Numbered from the stretch's first letter, positions 1-11,573 are shown. The stretch is 64,000 bases of DNA from Eutreptiella sp. 'Long Island Sound 2002' (GCA_964036045.1 OZ038382.1:76607918-76671917); one strand, 5' to 3'. The notes: generated by a model not told the origin, from the sequence alone. A program made the numbers and translations.

Positions 1-13
1 TGCTTCTAATAAC

Positions 14-985
14 ATGCCACTGTCTGAGCATGACACTCAGGAACTCCGGCGGCTGTTGTACCTGAAGGTCGGAGGTATTGAGCGCCAAGAGGGGCTGCAA
101 TACCTCAGACAGACCTGGAAATCCTTCATCTGGTCTGAGGAGGACGATGATTGCTATACCCTGCCTGATCCTGAGATACCGCTAGTGTATTCTCTGCTCT
201 ATGGGCAGCAATGTCCCCCTGAGTGGGATGATGGTTCTGTGCCTGCCGAAACTGCTGATCGGCAGAAAAAGAAAGAACATGGAAAGAGCAACCTCCATGC
301 TGAGGAGGATTTCCTGCAGAAACTCGAGAGTCTTAACCTTGACCCCCGACTGAAGAAACTGCTGATAACCTATGAGGAGGTGTTCGGCGCCTTGCTGCCC
401 CCCCTCTCTTGTAAAAAAATGGTTCACATGGACCTGAAACTGAAACCTGAATTTGTAAAGACGCGAGTGAGGCGTTGTCCCTATCCCGCTCCACAGGAAC
501 AGGTTGGGGAAATCGAGCGCCAGATCCAGGAATGTATTGATGCTGGCCTCGTAGAAGAATATAAGAAGGGGGACTACCCCCATCACAGCAGTCCCTGTTT
601 CGTGGTTGCTAAACCAGGGTCGACTGCCCTACGACTGGTTGTAGACTATGGTGAGGTCAACAAGAAAACCCAGAACCACTCAGGGAGTATTCCTAACATG
701 GAAAATACCCTGAAGGGTATTGCCAATTGCAGGTACAAGACCAAAATGGACAAACGCTCTGGTTTCTGGCAGGTGGACCTAACCGCCGCAGCTCAGGAGC
801 TGCTTGCTTTTATAACCCCTAAGGGTCGTGTCTTTAAGTGGAAGGTCATGCCTCTCGGGCTGGCTAATGCCCCCGCGCTCTTCCAGGAGCTAATGAACAA
901 AACTTTGTACATACTGAGGCGCAGGCCTCTAGTACAGGAGTTGATTTCTCGGGTTCAGAAATGGAGGCCCACATCGACGACGTGA
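14..985 (+). pseudogene. pol: pol fragment: linker and N-terminal reverse transcriptase
   Basis: A 323-codon fragment starts at an ATG but continues a pol that began left of the window. Residues 1-120 are an acidic linker. From about residue 140 the reverse transcriptase palm begins, with the features PCFVVAKPG, LRLVVDYGEVNKKT, SGFWQVDLT and the GLANAPALFQELM block. The frame is lost at about 955-965, just before the catalytic aspartates, which appear in the next frame in an overlapping fragment starting at 961. Element 2 reads straight through here, so this is a one-base indel and not a programmed signal. Known Ty3 pol order supports the call. Confidence 0.85.
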
Positions 986-3087
986 GTTTGGGTACTAATA
1001 CTCAAGAGGACCATGTCCTTCTCCTCTGTGAATTTTTCATTGTTTGTCAAGAAAACCATCTCCGAATCAAACTCGAAAAATGTGAGTTTATGAAAGAGGA
1101 GATGGAATATTTGGGTTTCGACGTGGGGTATGGCTGGTGGAAACCAGCCGCGTCTAAGATGCAGCCCCTACAGGACATGCAGATTCGCGATGACCCTAAG
1201 AAGGATCTACACGATGTGAGGAGTTATGTGGGCGCCTGTAATTTCTATCGGCGTCACATCCACAATTTTACCTACTCCTCTGCCCCCCTCACTGACCTAA
1301 TCAAGAAAACTACTCCCTGGTGTAGTTCCGCCAGGGAGGAGGAATGTTTCCAGGAGTTGAAGAACAAAATTGCCTCCTCCAACTGCCTGGGAGTGCCCCG
1401 CCCCAAGGGCGAGATAGTCCTGATCACTGATGCCAGTGATGTAGGGGGGGCAGGAACGATCTACCCATGGCAAGAACTTAACCCCGCTGAACTAACCCAC
1501 TGCCATTATCGTACTAGTGGACTGAACCGTGATGGCTCGCTGAAACATGACTATCCTACCAGTGAGTGGCGGCTGGTGCTACTAGGACACTGGAACTGGA
1601 AATGGAACCAAGCGCGTTCCAATTACAGCACCTATGACCAGGAACTCCTGGCCGGTATGTTGGTACTTTCGTCACAATCCCGACTCCTGGGATCTAATCC
1701 TATTGTCCCGCTATGTGACCAGGAACCTGTGAAGTCTTTTCAGAAGGGCCCACCGCCAGAGAAAGCAAAACTAAAGCGGTGGTGGACTTACCTGAGCCAG
1801 TTCGGGTTGACAGTTCATCATATCCCCAGTATAAAAAATGAACTGTCTGACTATATATCGCGCAATAACTTCGATGCGCTTATAGGTGAGAGCTCTGAGG
1901 CGCTCGCCAAAGAGGCTTTCCAGCGTATGGAGGTCCAACTTGACCTGTCCATGCGCACTGCTGGAATCCTGGAGGGCTGGAGTCCAACCGACTATAAGTC
2001 AGAATACAAAGAAATTCTCCAAACCCTCAGCACTGGTGTCAAACCTCGTGTCATTGACGGGCATCAGTGGTATAAAAACAATCAGTACCTCTTCTACGAG
2101 GACCGGATTGTTCTGCCTGAAGCGGGACTGGATGGGTGCCTACAGTGGTCCCATCTCAGTTCTGGTCGCACTGGCGCTAATCGCTCAGTGGACTTCTTCC
2201 GTGAGTGTTTCTACTCTAGTCTAACCCTGACTGAACTGAGGTCGCGTATGCAGACCATTGTGGATGCTTGTGGCTGTCATGCCAGCAAGCAGAGCGACAG
2301 TAGGGATAGGGGCCTGATATCCAGCTTACCAATACCCTATTGTGCTAACTCTCTTCTCTACGTGGATTTCATCCACGGCCTACCACGCTTCGGCGGCTAT
2401 GATAGTTGCCTAGTGGTCACCTGTATCCTATCTCGCTTCACCCGTGTGTTCCCTTGCAATAAGAAAATCAAAGGTGAGCAGACTGTGAAAATGTTGGTCG
2501 AACAATGGTTCGAACCCTATGGAGCACCTAAGCAGGTGCACTCTGATGAGGATGTACGCATCCGCAGTGACACTGGGTGGTACAACCGAGTGCTAAATGT
2601 CCTCAATGTGGAGGTAACCACAGGTGTGCCCTATACCCACACGTCTAGCCCTCTCTGTGAGAGACAGAACCGTGTGGTGGAGCAAAACTTAAGAATCCTG
2701 ATGAAACAGGAGCGTACCAAGGACTGGGTACGCCTAGTGCCCTGGGGAGTGCTGACCATGAACTCACAGCGGAGCTCCTCTACGGGTTTCACCCCCGACG
2801 AACTGTTCCATGGAGGACGACCTGCATGGTTCTTCAAAACCCCCTTTTCTGAGGACTTCAAGAGCCCTGTGGGAGATTGGCTGCAACACAAGCAGTCTCT
2901 GGCTAACCAGGCTGGGACTAACCTGAGACACATTCGTGACTGTGAACTGAGCCGACGGAACCGTTACGGCGACCTGCCAGCTTCAACGTTGGTGACCTTG
3001 TTTTGGTTCACCATTCACGCCTACCCTCCTGGCCACGTAACTGCCTACAGGACCCTTATTTTGGACCCTATCGTATCATCAGGATAG
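961..3087 (+). pseudogene. pol: pol fragment: RT catalytic box, RNase H, integrase
   Basis: This is 708 codons. Residues 4-8 carry the RT catalytic box as HIDDV. The RT thumb and connection follow (YVGACNFYRRHI). RNase H starts with LITDASD near residue 156 and ends around YISRNN. It contains an extra segment of roughly 60 residues between the first strand and the YSTYDQELLAG block; element 2 has the same insertion. The integrase core shows the DDE triad as LYVDF, HSDEDV and LCERQN. In the zinc-binding part the second histidine position reads SSGRTG instead of the SSCHVG of element 2, so zinc binding may be lost. The frame breaks again near 2,985-3,000. Confidence 0.88.
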
Positions 3088-3536
3088 ATGGATCCTCGAG
3101 CCATGTCAGGTGCAGTCCAGGTCTAGGTGGTGAACTGCTGTGTGCACCTAAACAGGTGAGGCACTATCACTCCCCTGACGATTTGTCTTTGGATGTGTGG
3201 CGCGTCAGCGACAGTGAGGTTGAGCGTATAGACCTAGAGAACGCTACCAGTCCAGAAGACGCAGACGAACTCGAAGAGATGACCGCCGACGAGATGGCAG
3301 TCGATGGTTACTACGTGGTTGCAGGTATTGCTGGCCGCAAGTATAAACAGGGCTGGAAATTCCTAACCCTATGGGATGGCTATGGGTTATCTGAGGCGAC
3401 CTGGGAACCTATGTCAGCCTTCATACAATTAGATGGGAGTATCAACCCCATCTTCCGCTCCTATCTCGTTGAGAACAACGAAGGGCAGCTATTAACGCGT
3501 GCTGAGACTCTTTCCCAGCGTAAAAGGAAAAACTAA
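3003..3536 (+). pseudogene. pol: pol fragment: integrase C-terminus and chromodomain
   Basis: This fragment continues pol after a frameshift at about 2,990. The first residues (VHHSRLPSWPR, then DPYFGPYRII) are the integrase C-terminal barrel. After an acidic linker, residues of about 115-160 form a chromodomain (GWKFLTLWDGYG, ATWEPMSAF). Chromodomains in Ty3 integrases bind chromatin marks and direct insertion. The stop is followed at once by non-coding DNA. Element 2 has the same order and nearly the same ending, so the C-terminus is natural. Confidence 0.85.
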
Positions 3537-3616
3537 TTTCCCTGTGTCAGTCTACTGACTGAGTTCTAACCTCACAGGTGCAGTGAGCACTGTTGTGCAG
3601 ACGTGCCTCTGTATGG

Positions 3617-3713
3617 GTGTAAGAGCAGTTGTCACAGTTGCCCCGCATTGCATCGCAGGACAGGACGGTTAGCCCTCCGTGACAACCACCCCCTGGCCGA
3701 AGGCCATTGGTTT
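3617..3713 (+). repeat. short dispersed repeat X, copy 1
   Basis: This roughly 100-bp unit runs from TGTAAGAGCAGTTGTCACAG to GGCCGAAGGCC. It recurs in reverse orientation at about 23,416-23,512 with few differences. It contains an inverted pair, GTTGTCAC near the start and GTGACAAC near the end. In element 1 it sits just after pol, but in element 2 it lies about 1.2 kb further downstream, so it moves independently of the retrotransposon. It is MITE-like or SINE-like; no coding capacity. Confidence 0.65.
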
Positions 3714-4804
3714 TCCACAGACTACTGCTTACTGAGCACTGCACTGACCCTGTCTGTGCCCTGCAGACCCATGCCTATGGTTTCCAGCGAGGACCAGGTG
3801 GCCGCTTATCAGGTTTGCAGCCACCCAGCGAGTGTATGCCGTGTTGACCGTGTGTTGCATGGGGACTGCCCTGATGTAATGATCTTCGGGAGCCAATGAA
3901 GAACGGTGGCTTAGTACACCAGGGGGGAATGACAAGCAAGGTGTTATGAGGCAAGGTGTGTCTTCCCTCCTTGCGGACAAGCGAGCCCACAGTTAGGACC
4001 CCTGACTGGTTCAGACCCATGGGGTTCTACCCTTCCTTACAGGGTTTACCGTACCCCTATGTGTGCTACGTATGTCTGTGTGTGTCTCACTTCTCTCCCC
4101 GGCGTAACTTCCGGAGACCGCGCTTTGCTGACGTCAGACCGAAGGTCGTAATCAGGTACTATTACCACTCCTATGGCGCCCAATTTCCGTGCTGGCGCCT
4201 ATCGTTGGGGGAAAACGGCAAAAGCCCTACCTACTGTAGGGGAGGGGTGGCCAAGTGTGCTAAGGGCATACAAAACGCCCATTTTTGCTAAAGGCCAAAA
4301 GCTAACGCACTCTCCTGCCCACGTGGAAAAGCACGCGGGACAGGAGACACCACTACACTACACTCACTTACGCCAGCACCAGCCTTCGAAGGCAGGGTGA
4401 GCACTCATGACTTGCGCTCAACACCCGCAAGGCTTGCTGACCCCAACACCTACACACTCTACTCGGCGTTGCAGGCAATGAAGTCTCAGGTCCTACTGAC
4501 CCTGCTGTGAGAAAGCAAGAGAACACAGCGCTACTAAGCGACTGTGGCCTAACAGGGACGCCACTACGCCTTTCCCTGTCAGGGCTTGGAGGGAGGGAGT
4601 GCTCAGCGTGCGTGCACAGCGTGGATGGCGGTGAGGTCGGACTGCACTCACCACTCCTGGTTGAGCTGCAGTTATTTGTTTTTGTGATCCGCGCAGCATA
4701 TTTCAGCGCTGCCAAGAGGGACTGCACCAATCGCCCTTACCTTCCCACCTGTAAAGCAAAGGCCAATGACTGAGGTTCAAGACTGAGGAACCAAGACAGC
4801 CTCC

Positions 4805-4840
4805 ACGTGTTATACGCTTTTCAGGCTGCCCTATAATACG
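4805..4840 (+). other. conserved hairpin in 3' region, copy 1
   Basis: Arms CGTGTTATA (4,805-4,813) and TATAATACG (4,832-4,840) pair with one mismatch around an 18-base loop. The same hairpin, with perfect 9-bp arms, is present at 23,880-23,914 and 63,137-63,171 in reverse orientation. Conservation of the arms while the loop changes suggests selection in the active ancestor, perhaps for RNA 3'-end formation. The role is inference. Confidence 0.55.
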
Positions 4841-5620
4841 CTGTTCCTGAACCTCAGTACAAGCAAGCAAGCTTAAGGAACTCCAGCCGTTCTCTTAAGG
4901 AACGTAGGATGAAGCCCCTGGGTAACCTAAACAAGAGTTATACCGTGCGCACTCCGCGTGGTCTACCCTTTAATGCGTCATATGCATGCACAAATATGCA
5001 CAGGGTTCCCAATTTCTCCTTCTATTGCCTAATCTTACACAACCTAACCAATCAAAGCGTGACTCAACCAGGAGGTGAGCTCCTCCTGGGCTTACCTACC
5101 TTACTCACAACCCATCAGGCGAATGCCGAGAAAAACCCAAGCGCAAAACAACCCTACGGGCTTAAACCAACCTCCGGCGAAGTATAAACCACCCTAAGCG
5201 ATTAATGCACTGTGTGTCATGCGTGCTACCCTTGCCTTGTTTCCTGCAGAACGCGGAGAGAGAGTGGCGCACTGCACAGCGCAAAACAAGCCTAAGCGTT
5301 TTAAGCAACCCTACTTTAGCGCTACGGCTACACAAACATGAGCAAGCACTTTCTTTTCTTACCTGTGAAGAGAGAACAAGGGTGAATTGGGGTACAGGGA
5401 AAGCGCCACAGCGTGTGAATGCTTCAATCAGGCACATGCATTGCGAGCACAGCGCATATTCTAACCCTACGTGCGCGCTGCGCGCTCCATTTGCATCGCA
5501 TACCTGTCATTCCTGTTTTGACCTGTGCAGAGCAGAGAGAGGAGAACCCGAACCCCCAACGAACACAGCGTTGACAACCCTAACGTTTTGACGAAGCAAC
5601 CAGCACGAACGCAATGCATG

Positions 5621-6816
5621 CGTGTGAGATGACACTGGCATACCTGAGAGGTGGGTTGTCCACCTGCTCTGTGGTGTAGGTTGAGTTTGAATACTTTTCC
5701 CTAAAGTTTAAAACGTTTTGATGCAACTGTGCAAAAATTTCCCTTAGAACTTTAAAAACTACGGCTCATACCTTCTTTTTCAAAAGCCGTTTACGCTTGC
5801 GCAACCTTGTTTTTGAAGTCCGCTTCCGTTGCGCGTGTCTGCGACTTTGAGCTTTGGTGTAGAAATGACAATTACTCGCGTGATTTGGTCAATTTCTAGC
5901 GATTTGACTTCTTAAATTGCTACACCTTTCGCTAAACCGCAGGAATCACTCCCTGTTGGTTACATGTTCAATTTTTCTCAGCTCCTGGAGATTTGTGTCC
6001 TCCATTGGGAGTATTGCTCCGCCCTGGCCCTTGGTCAGGAGGTTTACTAAAACGCTGTTTCTGCAGCGATAGCCGTCCGCATTAGAGCGTTCGACTGTAC
6101 CCTAGTGGGCAAGCATATGTGCTCTAGGGAGGGAGTCCTGGGTTCAAATCCCACTACCCCCAAATTTTACCAAACGTTTTCGTCGCATGCTGGAGACTTT
6201 TGAGGAATGCCCCATCGAAGGGACATCATTCACGGTACATTACACTGTTTTTCAAGGGTACCTACAGTGTGATAGGCTTCTATGAACTGATGAGAATGTT
6301 TTTGGTAAGTTTAATTCATTTTCTGGGGTAATTTTGGGAGTTTTTGAGCCTTTTTCCTTGGTCCTACTAGCTTAGCTAACTAGTACTCCAGGGGGCAGTA
6401 AGAAAAAGTCACTGCCTTGTCCTTCTTGGAGGGCTTGATCCAGGCCGAGCCCCTTTTAAAACCCTTTTGTTGATGCTAAGACTAACTTAAGTATTTTTAT
6501 CTCACCTTTGAAGCCTAGAGTACACTTTCTCAAAGTAACTAGGCTTGTAACCCTAGCCCCCCCCCTTGAAGTTCACCCCTACCACTCAACTGAGCGGAGG
6601 TATCTTCCTTCATGGAGGATATACCGAAGAAAAATAGGCATTTCATGCTTTAGGCCTTGGAGGTTAAGCCTAGTGGTCTCCCACCCCAAGACCCCTATAC
6701 TCAATTGTTTCTACCACTTATTGTGGTTCTACTTTTTAACTGATTCTGAATTCAGTTGCTTGGCCAAGTCACATTCTGTGTCTGGCCTGACACCTATGCC
6801 CCACATTCCTATCCTA
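5621..6816. other. AT-richer DNA without genes, apart from a tRNA-like segment
   Basis: No ORF here has convincing codon structure. A tRNA-like segment lies at 6,066-6,162. At 6,393-6,410 the sequence GCAGTAAGAAAAAGT resembles the first bases of the element-2 LTR read in its own orientation, but similarity stops after about 20 bases, so I do not call an LTR. Confidence 0.5.
6066..6162 (+). repeat. tRNA-like segment with pol III B box
   Basis: GGTTCAAATCC at 6,141-6,151 matches the pol III B-box consensus. It lies in a T-arm of four pairs (TGGG / CCCA) and is followed by TACCCCCA, like the 3' acceptor strand and discriminator. AGAGCGTTCGACTGTA upstream resembles the D-stem and anticodon region of a tRNA-Tyr. 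The 5' acceptor strand and the 3' half of the anticodon stem do not pair properly, so this is a tRNA relic or the head of a SINE and not a working tRNA. Confidence 0.5.
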
Positions 6817-6831
6817 GGGGCCCGTTTTGAC
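6817..6831 (+). repeat. left terminal inverted repeat
   Basis: The 15-bp end GGGGCCCGTTTTGAC pairs perfectly with 11,574-11,588. It is preceded by TA. Confidence 0.8.
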
Positions 6832-7227
6832 ATAAAGTGCAAAAACCAATGTTGAGCTCAACTTAGTTAAAAGCATCCTCAATTTAGCTAACCATTCCAA
6901 ATTGTATGAATTGGAAAACAGTTGTTTTCAAATGGCGCCCACTCGTTGCATTTTTGTGCTTTCCAGGATTGTAATGCCTAGCCGGGGCATAAAATGTCTC
7001 AAAATCTACTATTCCAGATTGGAAGACCGGGCTCCTACCAAGGAACCTGGCGATTTTTTCGGAAGTAGTCCCCGGGCCAAAAACCTACTTAAAGGTGTCG
7101 TGAACCAAGTTATCCCCGCTGCTACACTGCTCCATGCCCAGCGTAGGCAGCGCCCCTTCCAAATTTCTCCTCAATGTGCGGTGGAACTGGTTTTGGACCT
7201 TCAAATTCCAAAGAAAAGGTGTGCCGT

Positions 7228-7412
7228 GCACCACAGCCAGCAATTTCAAAATTGCAACCAAAATTGCATTTCACCCAAAGTTGCATTCCTGTTGAGAATC
7301 TCTAACTTGCATCAAAGTTGCATTACAACTTGGTAAACTTTGTGGGGCTTCAGCTACCCCCTAATGTGGCTGATTGCAACTTTGTTGCAACTTTGTTTCA
7401 ACTTTGCTATAT
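7228..7412. repeat. left subterminal motif cluster
   Basis: Several copies of the 10-11 bp motif TTGCAACTTTG or its complement CAAAGTTGCA lie here, for example at about 7,278-7,287, 7,313-7,323, 7,375-7,385 and 7,386-7,396. The same motif clusters near the right end at 11,195-11,320 and recurs at 9,510-9,555. Clusters at both ends of a TIR element fit transposase-binding sites; that role is inference. Confidence 0.55.
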
Positions 7413-7507
7413 GCTCTTTTAGGTACCGTAACCTGATTTCCCTGAGGCTTCCCTGAGGGTTGTGCAACAGTATCAAAACCGAATTTTTTTGCGCACTGAG
7501 TTGCCTA

Positions 7508-8020
7508 GGTGGCTGGGCAAGACAAAGGCACAAGAGGTGCATGTTGCTCGAGTGGTGAATGCACATGGGGACTCCGACTCTGACTGTGATGGGTAGGCCT
7601 GAACGTGTAGTGGCTTTTGTTTGTGGTGTCTTTGGCGTGTGGTGGCTTTTGTTTGTGGTGCCTTTTGCGGTGGCTGGACAAGACAAAGGCACAAGAGCTG
7701 CATGTTGCTCGACTGGTGAATGCAGATGGGAACTCCGACTCTGACTGTGATGGGTAGGCCTGAACGGGTGGTGGCTTTTGTTTGTCGTGCCTTTTGCGTG
7801 TGGTGGCTTTTGTTTGTGGTGCCTTTTGCGGTGGCTGGGCAAGACAAAGGCACAAGAGGTGCATGTTGCTCGAGTGGTGAATGCACATGCGGACTCCGAC
7901 TCTGACTGTGATGGGTAGGCCTGAACGGGTGGTGGCTTTTGTTTGTGGTGCCTTTGGCGTGTGGTGGCTTTTGTTTGTGGTGCCTTTTGCGTGTGGTGAC
8001 TTTTGTTTGTGGTGCCTTTC
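7508..8020. repeat. 161-bp tandem repeat, 3.2 units
   Basis: Units begin at 7,508, 7,669 and 7,830, exactly 161 bp apart, each with GGTGGCTGG(G/A)CAAGAC. Each unit contains two copies of a nested ~28-bp repeat (GTGGTGGCTTTTGTTTGTGG). Open frames run through the array on both strands, but 161 is not a multiple of 3, so a repeated peptide would change frame each unit. I treat those ORFs as by-products. Confidence 0.85.
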
Positions 8021-8240
8021 CTGTGCATGGCGTGCATGTGTGCATGGCGTTGCGCTCTACCTGCATGGCGCCGCACGAATACAAAGTTGCACCCAACGTT
8101 GGAAAACGGAACTGCTATTTTCTGGAGGAGTTGTTCAAATTTGTTTTGGTTTTCTTCCTATGTTGCATTAAACTTAGCACCACCAGCCGGAAATTCACAT
8201 CTCTCTCTTACTCATTACTTCATTTGTTTCGTATTACTTC

Positions 8241-8460
8241 CGCGGTGCTCCGGCGTTGCTTCGTCGCTTCGGCGTTGCTTCGGCGTTGCTTCTGCGTTGC
8301 TTCGGTGTTGCTTCCGCGTTGCTTCGGCGTTGCTTCAGCGTTGCTTTGGCGTTCATTCGGCGTTCTCTGTGCTTCCGCGTTGCTTCGGCGGCGTGCGTTG
8401 CAACTTCGGTGCAACTTCGGTGCAACTTCAGCTCAACCTTGGCTCAACAATGCGTTCAGC
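8241..8460. repeat. 11-bp tandem repeat array
   Basis: About 13 degenerate units of CGGCGTTGCTT run from 8,241 to 8,390. They are followed by units of GCAACTTCGGT with the same 11-bp period to about 8,455. The second half is close to the complement of the first and grades into the CAACTTTG-type subterminal motif, so both may come from one ancestral word. Not coding. Confidence 0.8.
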
Positions 8461-8751
8461 TCAACCAAAACCTCACGGCCAGCTGCTCCGATGCTCATTT
8501 GTGTGATCTTTGGGTTACCTGTAGTTTGCAAGAATGGCAGCTGTTGAAGGCACTCAACACATTCCATGAATGACATAACAACAATTGTTTCGAGGTGTTT
8601 TGGACTTAGTCAATCTTGCCGTTCAATTTTCATTCAACATTGCCGTCAATGAGATCTCCATTACTGAGCGCACGCGGATGCGGAGTAAAGCGCGTCGGTG
8701 TGTCTCAAAGTTATTTGCCAAGTGGGACAACTCATGTGACTAGTAAATGGC

Positions 8752-8907
8752 ATGGATTCTCGCCGAAAGAAAAAACCTTTCCTGGGCGTACTCCAGTGGT
8801 GTTCGGTGACAGGGTTGTCGACCATGGTGGGGACCAATGACCTATCGGCAGAGGAGCTTAGCAGGCTAAGAAGCTTACTACGGCAGACTCACACTGGAAC
8901 AGCCCAT
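8752..8907 (+). other. possible first exon inside the DNA transposon
   Basis: An ATG at 8,752 opens 52 complete codons ending at a GTATGC donor (8,908). The peptide starts basic (DSRRKKK), like a nuclear localisation signal, and ends with a helical stretch (DLSAEELSRLRSLLRQ). I could not join it in frame to the exons at 9,659-11,124 with confidence, so this is a lead only. Confidence 0.3.
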
Positions 8908-9658
8908 GTATGCACTGTGAATGCATTTTTTTTTCGGTTTTGGTGATTTTGAATTTAGGTGCTGCAATTTTCATTTACGCGTCGATCGCATCTGCAACTT
9001 ATAAGGCGTAACGTGCAATTTCGCATCGATTTTGAATGTTGCGTGCACTTTTGTATCTGTACTGTGGTGCGCTGTAGCGATTGTGAATGACGCGCGCGTG
9101 GCAGATCTGTCCACATCGCTCCCTTGTGCTACTGTAGATTCAAAAGGAGAAAATCAGAAGACGACGACGATGATGATTCCAATATTTCCACCAAGCCGTT
9201 CCAGCCCTCCCAGCCCTCTTCGTGCTTCCCCCTTAGTCAGGTGCTTCTAGCAGTGCAACATCCCCACCCCGACACCCCCATCATTGGTAGTGGCCGCGTC
9301 AAGGCCTTGGGCTACCGCTGGCTGGCGGACATCACCCTTAGGGCATTGTTCCAAAGGAGCTTGTATAAGTGGAAAAGGCTCAGCACGAAAACAGGCCCTT
9401 CTTTGACGAGGTAGTACCAAAGTTAGCCATTTGGGGTTCCTTGGGGTCACATGGCCTTACTTAGACAATGCTTAGCCAATGTTGAGTGCAGCTTTGTGTA
9501 GTGCATGAGTGTGATAACAATGTTGCATGCAACTTTGCTTCAACTTTGCTTCCATTTTAAAGTCCAGGACGTAGTGGTGGTCACCAAAAGCGGTGTATGG
9601 GCGCTCCAAAGCCAAGCTTAAGAACATGTGGCATGGGCATAATGGTCCGCGACCCTAG

Positions 9659-11124
9659 CAACTTCCCTGGTGGCCCCCCTCGTCCAATCCTCCCGCCTCA
9701 TTGGCCTCACGCTCGGCCCGCCTCAAGGCTCACCTCAACAACTTGCCCTACTCCGACAACTCCAAACCTCTCAACTACTCCAACAATTTCCTCAATCACC
9801 TCATGCCCAAGGAATGCCTTTCCCCCAAGTCCCGCAACTTCAAGTCCAACCCCAAAGCAACCAAGTCCCACCCCAAACCAACGCACACGCTCAAGCCCTC
9901 CAAGCGTCGGTAGCCAACGTGGCCGGCCCCACAAAGCCCACCAACGAGGCCTTGGCATGGATCCATTCCCGGCATAAGGAAAAGCCAAGCCACCCCGAGA
10001 AGGAAAAGGAGAAGGCCCGGTCCCATGGGGTGGACACAAGGGCCCGACGCCCCGCGGAAGAGGACGCCGGTGTGGCGGAGACGAAGAAGATGATTGCGGA
10101 CATGATTGCCCAAGACAAGGCCAACAAGAAGGCAAGGCAAGAAAAGAGGGATGAAAAAGAGCGGGACAAGGAAAAGAGAAGAGCGGAGGAGCAAAAGCGC
10201 ACGAATGAAGCCGAGAAGAAAAAAGACCAAGAGCGCCAAGACCCAAAGCACTGCACGGAGGAACGCACCGCACACAGGGATAAGAGCAAGAAGGTATGGG
10301 CAACGATACGACGGTGGTGCAACCTTCGTTCAATTTTGATGAATTTAGATTGTATACGATGCATGTCACATCCACATGCCTCAACTTCGACTCAACATCG
10401 ATGCAACATGGCCGGCACTCTCATCACCTCACTCTCCTCTCCATAGGGCAACCCCACCCAACAAGAAGTGCCCACGCAAAAGGCACCAGCGGACGATGGT
10501 AACGAAGAGCCGTTGGATGAGATAGTTCAAATAGAAGATGGGCGGGAGGTACACCACGTGTGAGTGGTTGTGGGACACCGAACGACTCGCATATGTAAAT
10601 GTTTCAATGCGATTTGTGTTTTACCTTTGGGAACGGGCTTTTGTTTTTTGTTGTTTTAATATATTGCCACATGTCCTTAGGTACCCGGCCGCCGAGAGAC
10701 GACGGTGCCGGAACGGCGTGAAATCGGCGACACCGAAAGGGAGCTCGCAAGAGAGACTCACGGATGGCCACCCAAACGAAAAGTCCGATGGGTCTTGTGG
10801 AAGACAAGCTTGGAGTGCGGTGCGAACGTGAGCGACGAATGGGGACGCGACGGGCCTGGGTGTATACAACCGGTGGTTGGCGTGGTGACCGGAGAGAAGG
10901 GGAAAAAAGTATGGATTGACACACCCTCCCAATGGGAGGGATCTTGGGAGGCTTGTAAGCTCCAAATTCATCGTACGGTGTGTGCACTCTACACTTCCCT
11001 TACCGCGGTGAGGCAGGAATGGCTTGGGTGGGATTGCCAATGGTGTGACTCAACACCAACCCAGGAAGACTCACCCCCCTCCTCACTCCGCAGAGAGAGG
11101 TCCGTTGCCTTTGAATCTCCATAA
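9659..11124 (+). CDS. unknown three-exon gene carried by the DNA transposon
   Basis: Three blocks join in phase 0: 9,659-10,293, 10,447-10,548 and 10,681-11,124. Introns of 153 and 132 bp both have GT-AG ends (AAG|GTATGG ... CCATAG|GGC; GAG|GTACAC ... CCTTAG|GTA). The frame stays open across all joins to a TAA. The first block is Gln/Pro-rich, then a highly charged Lys/Glu stretch of about 110 residues, probably coiled coil. The last block (RKVRWVLWKT, EWLGWDCQWC) looks globular with many Trp and Cys. I recognise no domain. The 5' end is unresolved: no ATG opens the first block, which probably starts at an acceptor near 9,658. It could be an accessory transposition protein or a captured host gene. 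Confidence 0.6.
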
Positions 11125-11194
11125 CCGGGCTCCGTTGGAGTGAAGGTTGTTATTTTCCAATTATAAACCTATCGTGTGCTCCTTTGCAGAAAAC

Positions 11195-11320
11195 CAAAGT
11201 TGAGCCAATGTTGCATCAAAGTTGCAATGCTCAGCATTGTTGAGCCCAAGTTGCACTCAAGGTTGCCAATGTTGCACCAAAGTTGAGGTTATTTACACCA
11301 AAGTTGCATTCACTTGTCCC
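11195..11320. repeat. right subterminal motif cluster
   Basis: About ten copies of CAAAGTTG(A/C)-type words and the related CAATGTTG(C/A) occur in 125 bp. This mirrors the left cluster at 7,228-7,412 and supports one transposon spanning both. Confidence 0.55.
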
Positions 11321-11573
11321 AGTGTTGAGGCCCAGTGCCTGCTGGGATGCTGCTGGGATGGGTTTGCCATGGTGCTGGGTGGTGTTGAACCTTTTAAACG
11401 GCAATGACGGGAGGTACAAAAATGTGTCACCATAGTGTCCTCAACCTATCACTGGTGGAAAGGGTAAAAAAATGTAGATTCTCAAACACCAATAAAAACC
11501 AAAATTGCGCCAAAATTGCGCTTGGCAAAAATACAATTCTTTTGCGTTTTAGGTACTCAACTTTGATGTTTTC

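Larger units (their letters stand above)
1..5620 (+). mobile_element. Ty3-type LTR retrotransposon, element 1 (3' part)
   Basis: The left window edge cuts this element. What remains is the end of pol (linker, reverse transcriptase, RNase H, integrase, chromodomain) and a long 3' non-coding region. The pol protein is collinear and clearly homologous to that of element 2 on the minus strand at 24,673-28,739. Its 3' non-coding DNA at about 4,040-5,100 also matches the reverse complement of 23,600-24,660, so the two belong to one family. Two frameshifts in pol mark it as inactive. The 3' end is not fixed: homology fades after about 5,100-5,600 and no LTR like the 788-bp LTR of element 2 was found. 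The end coordinate is therefore a guess. Confidence 0.8.
3537..5620 (+). other. 3' non-coding region of element 1
   Basis: There is no coding signal; the short ORFs here do not hold codon structure. The first part holds a small mobile repeat (3,617-3,713). About 4,040-5,100 matches the reverse complement of 23,600-24,660 and of 63,030-63,990, including a block around 4,170-4,200 (CTATGGCGCCCAATTTC) and a block around 4,240-4,310. A conserved hairpin lies at 4,805-4,840. Beyond 5,600 the sequence is AT-richer and I cannot align it with the other copies. Confidence 0.6.

Noticed and set aside
6066-6162. A functional tRNA gene
   Set aside because: B box and T-arm are good, but acceptor and anticodon stems do not pair.
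6393-6420. LTR start of element 1 (GCAGTAAGAAAAAGT resembles the element-2 LTR start)
   Set aside because: Similarity ends after about 20 bases and no partner LTR is in the window.
7354-8096. Minus-strand ORFs with His/Lys/Thr-rich repeats
   Set aside because: They follow the 161-bp tandem repeat and change frame each unit.
9250-9410. An extra exon of the transposon gene ending at a GAG|GTAGTA donor
   Set aside because: Its frame does not join in phase to the exon starting at about 9,659.
9707-10384. Minus-strand ORF of 225 codons
   Set aside because: Antisense to the charged exon of the spliced gene, and it crosses its intron.
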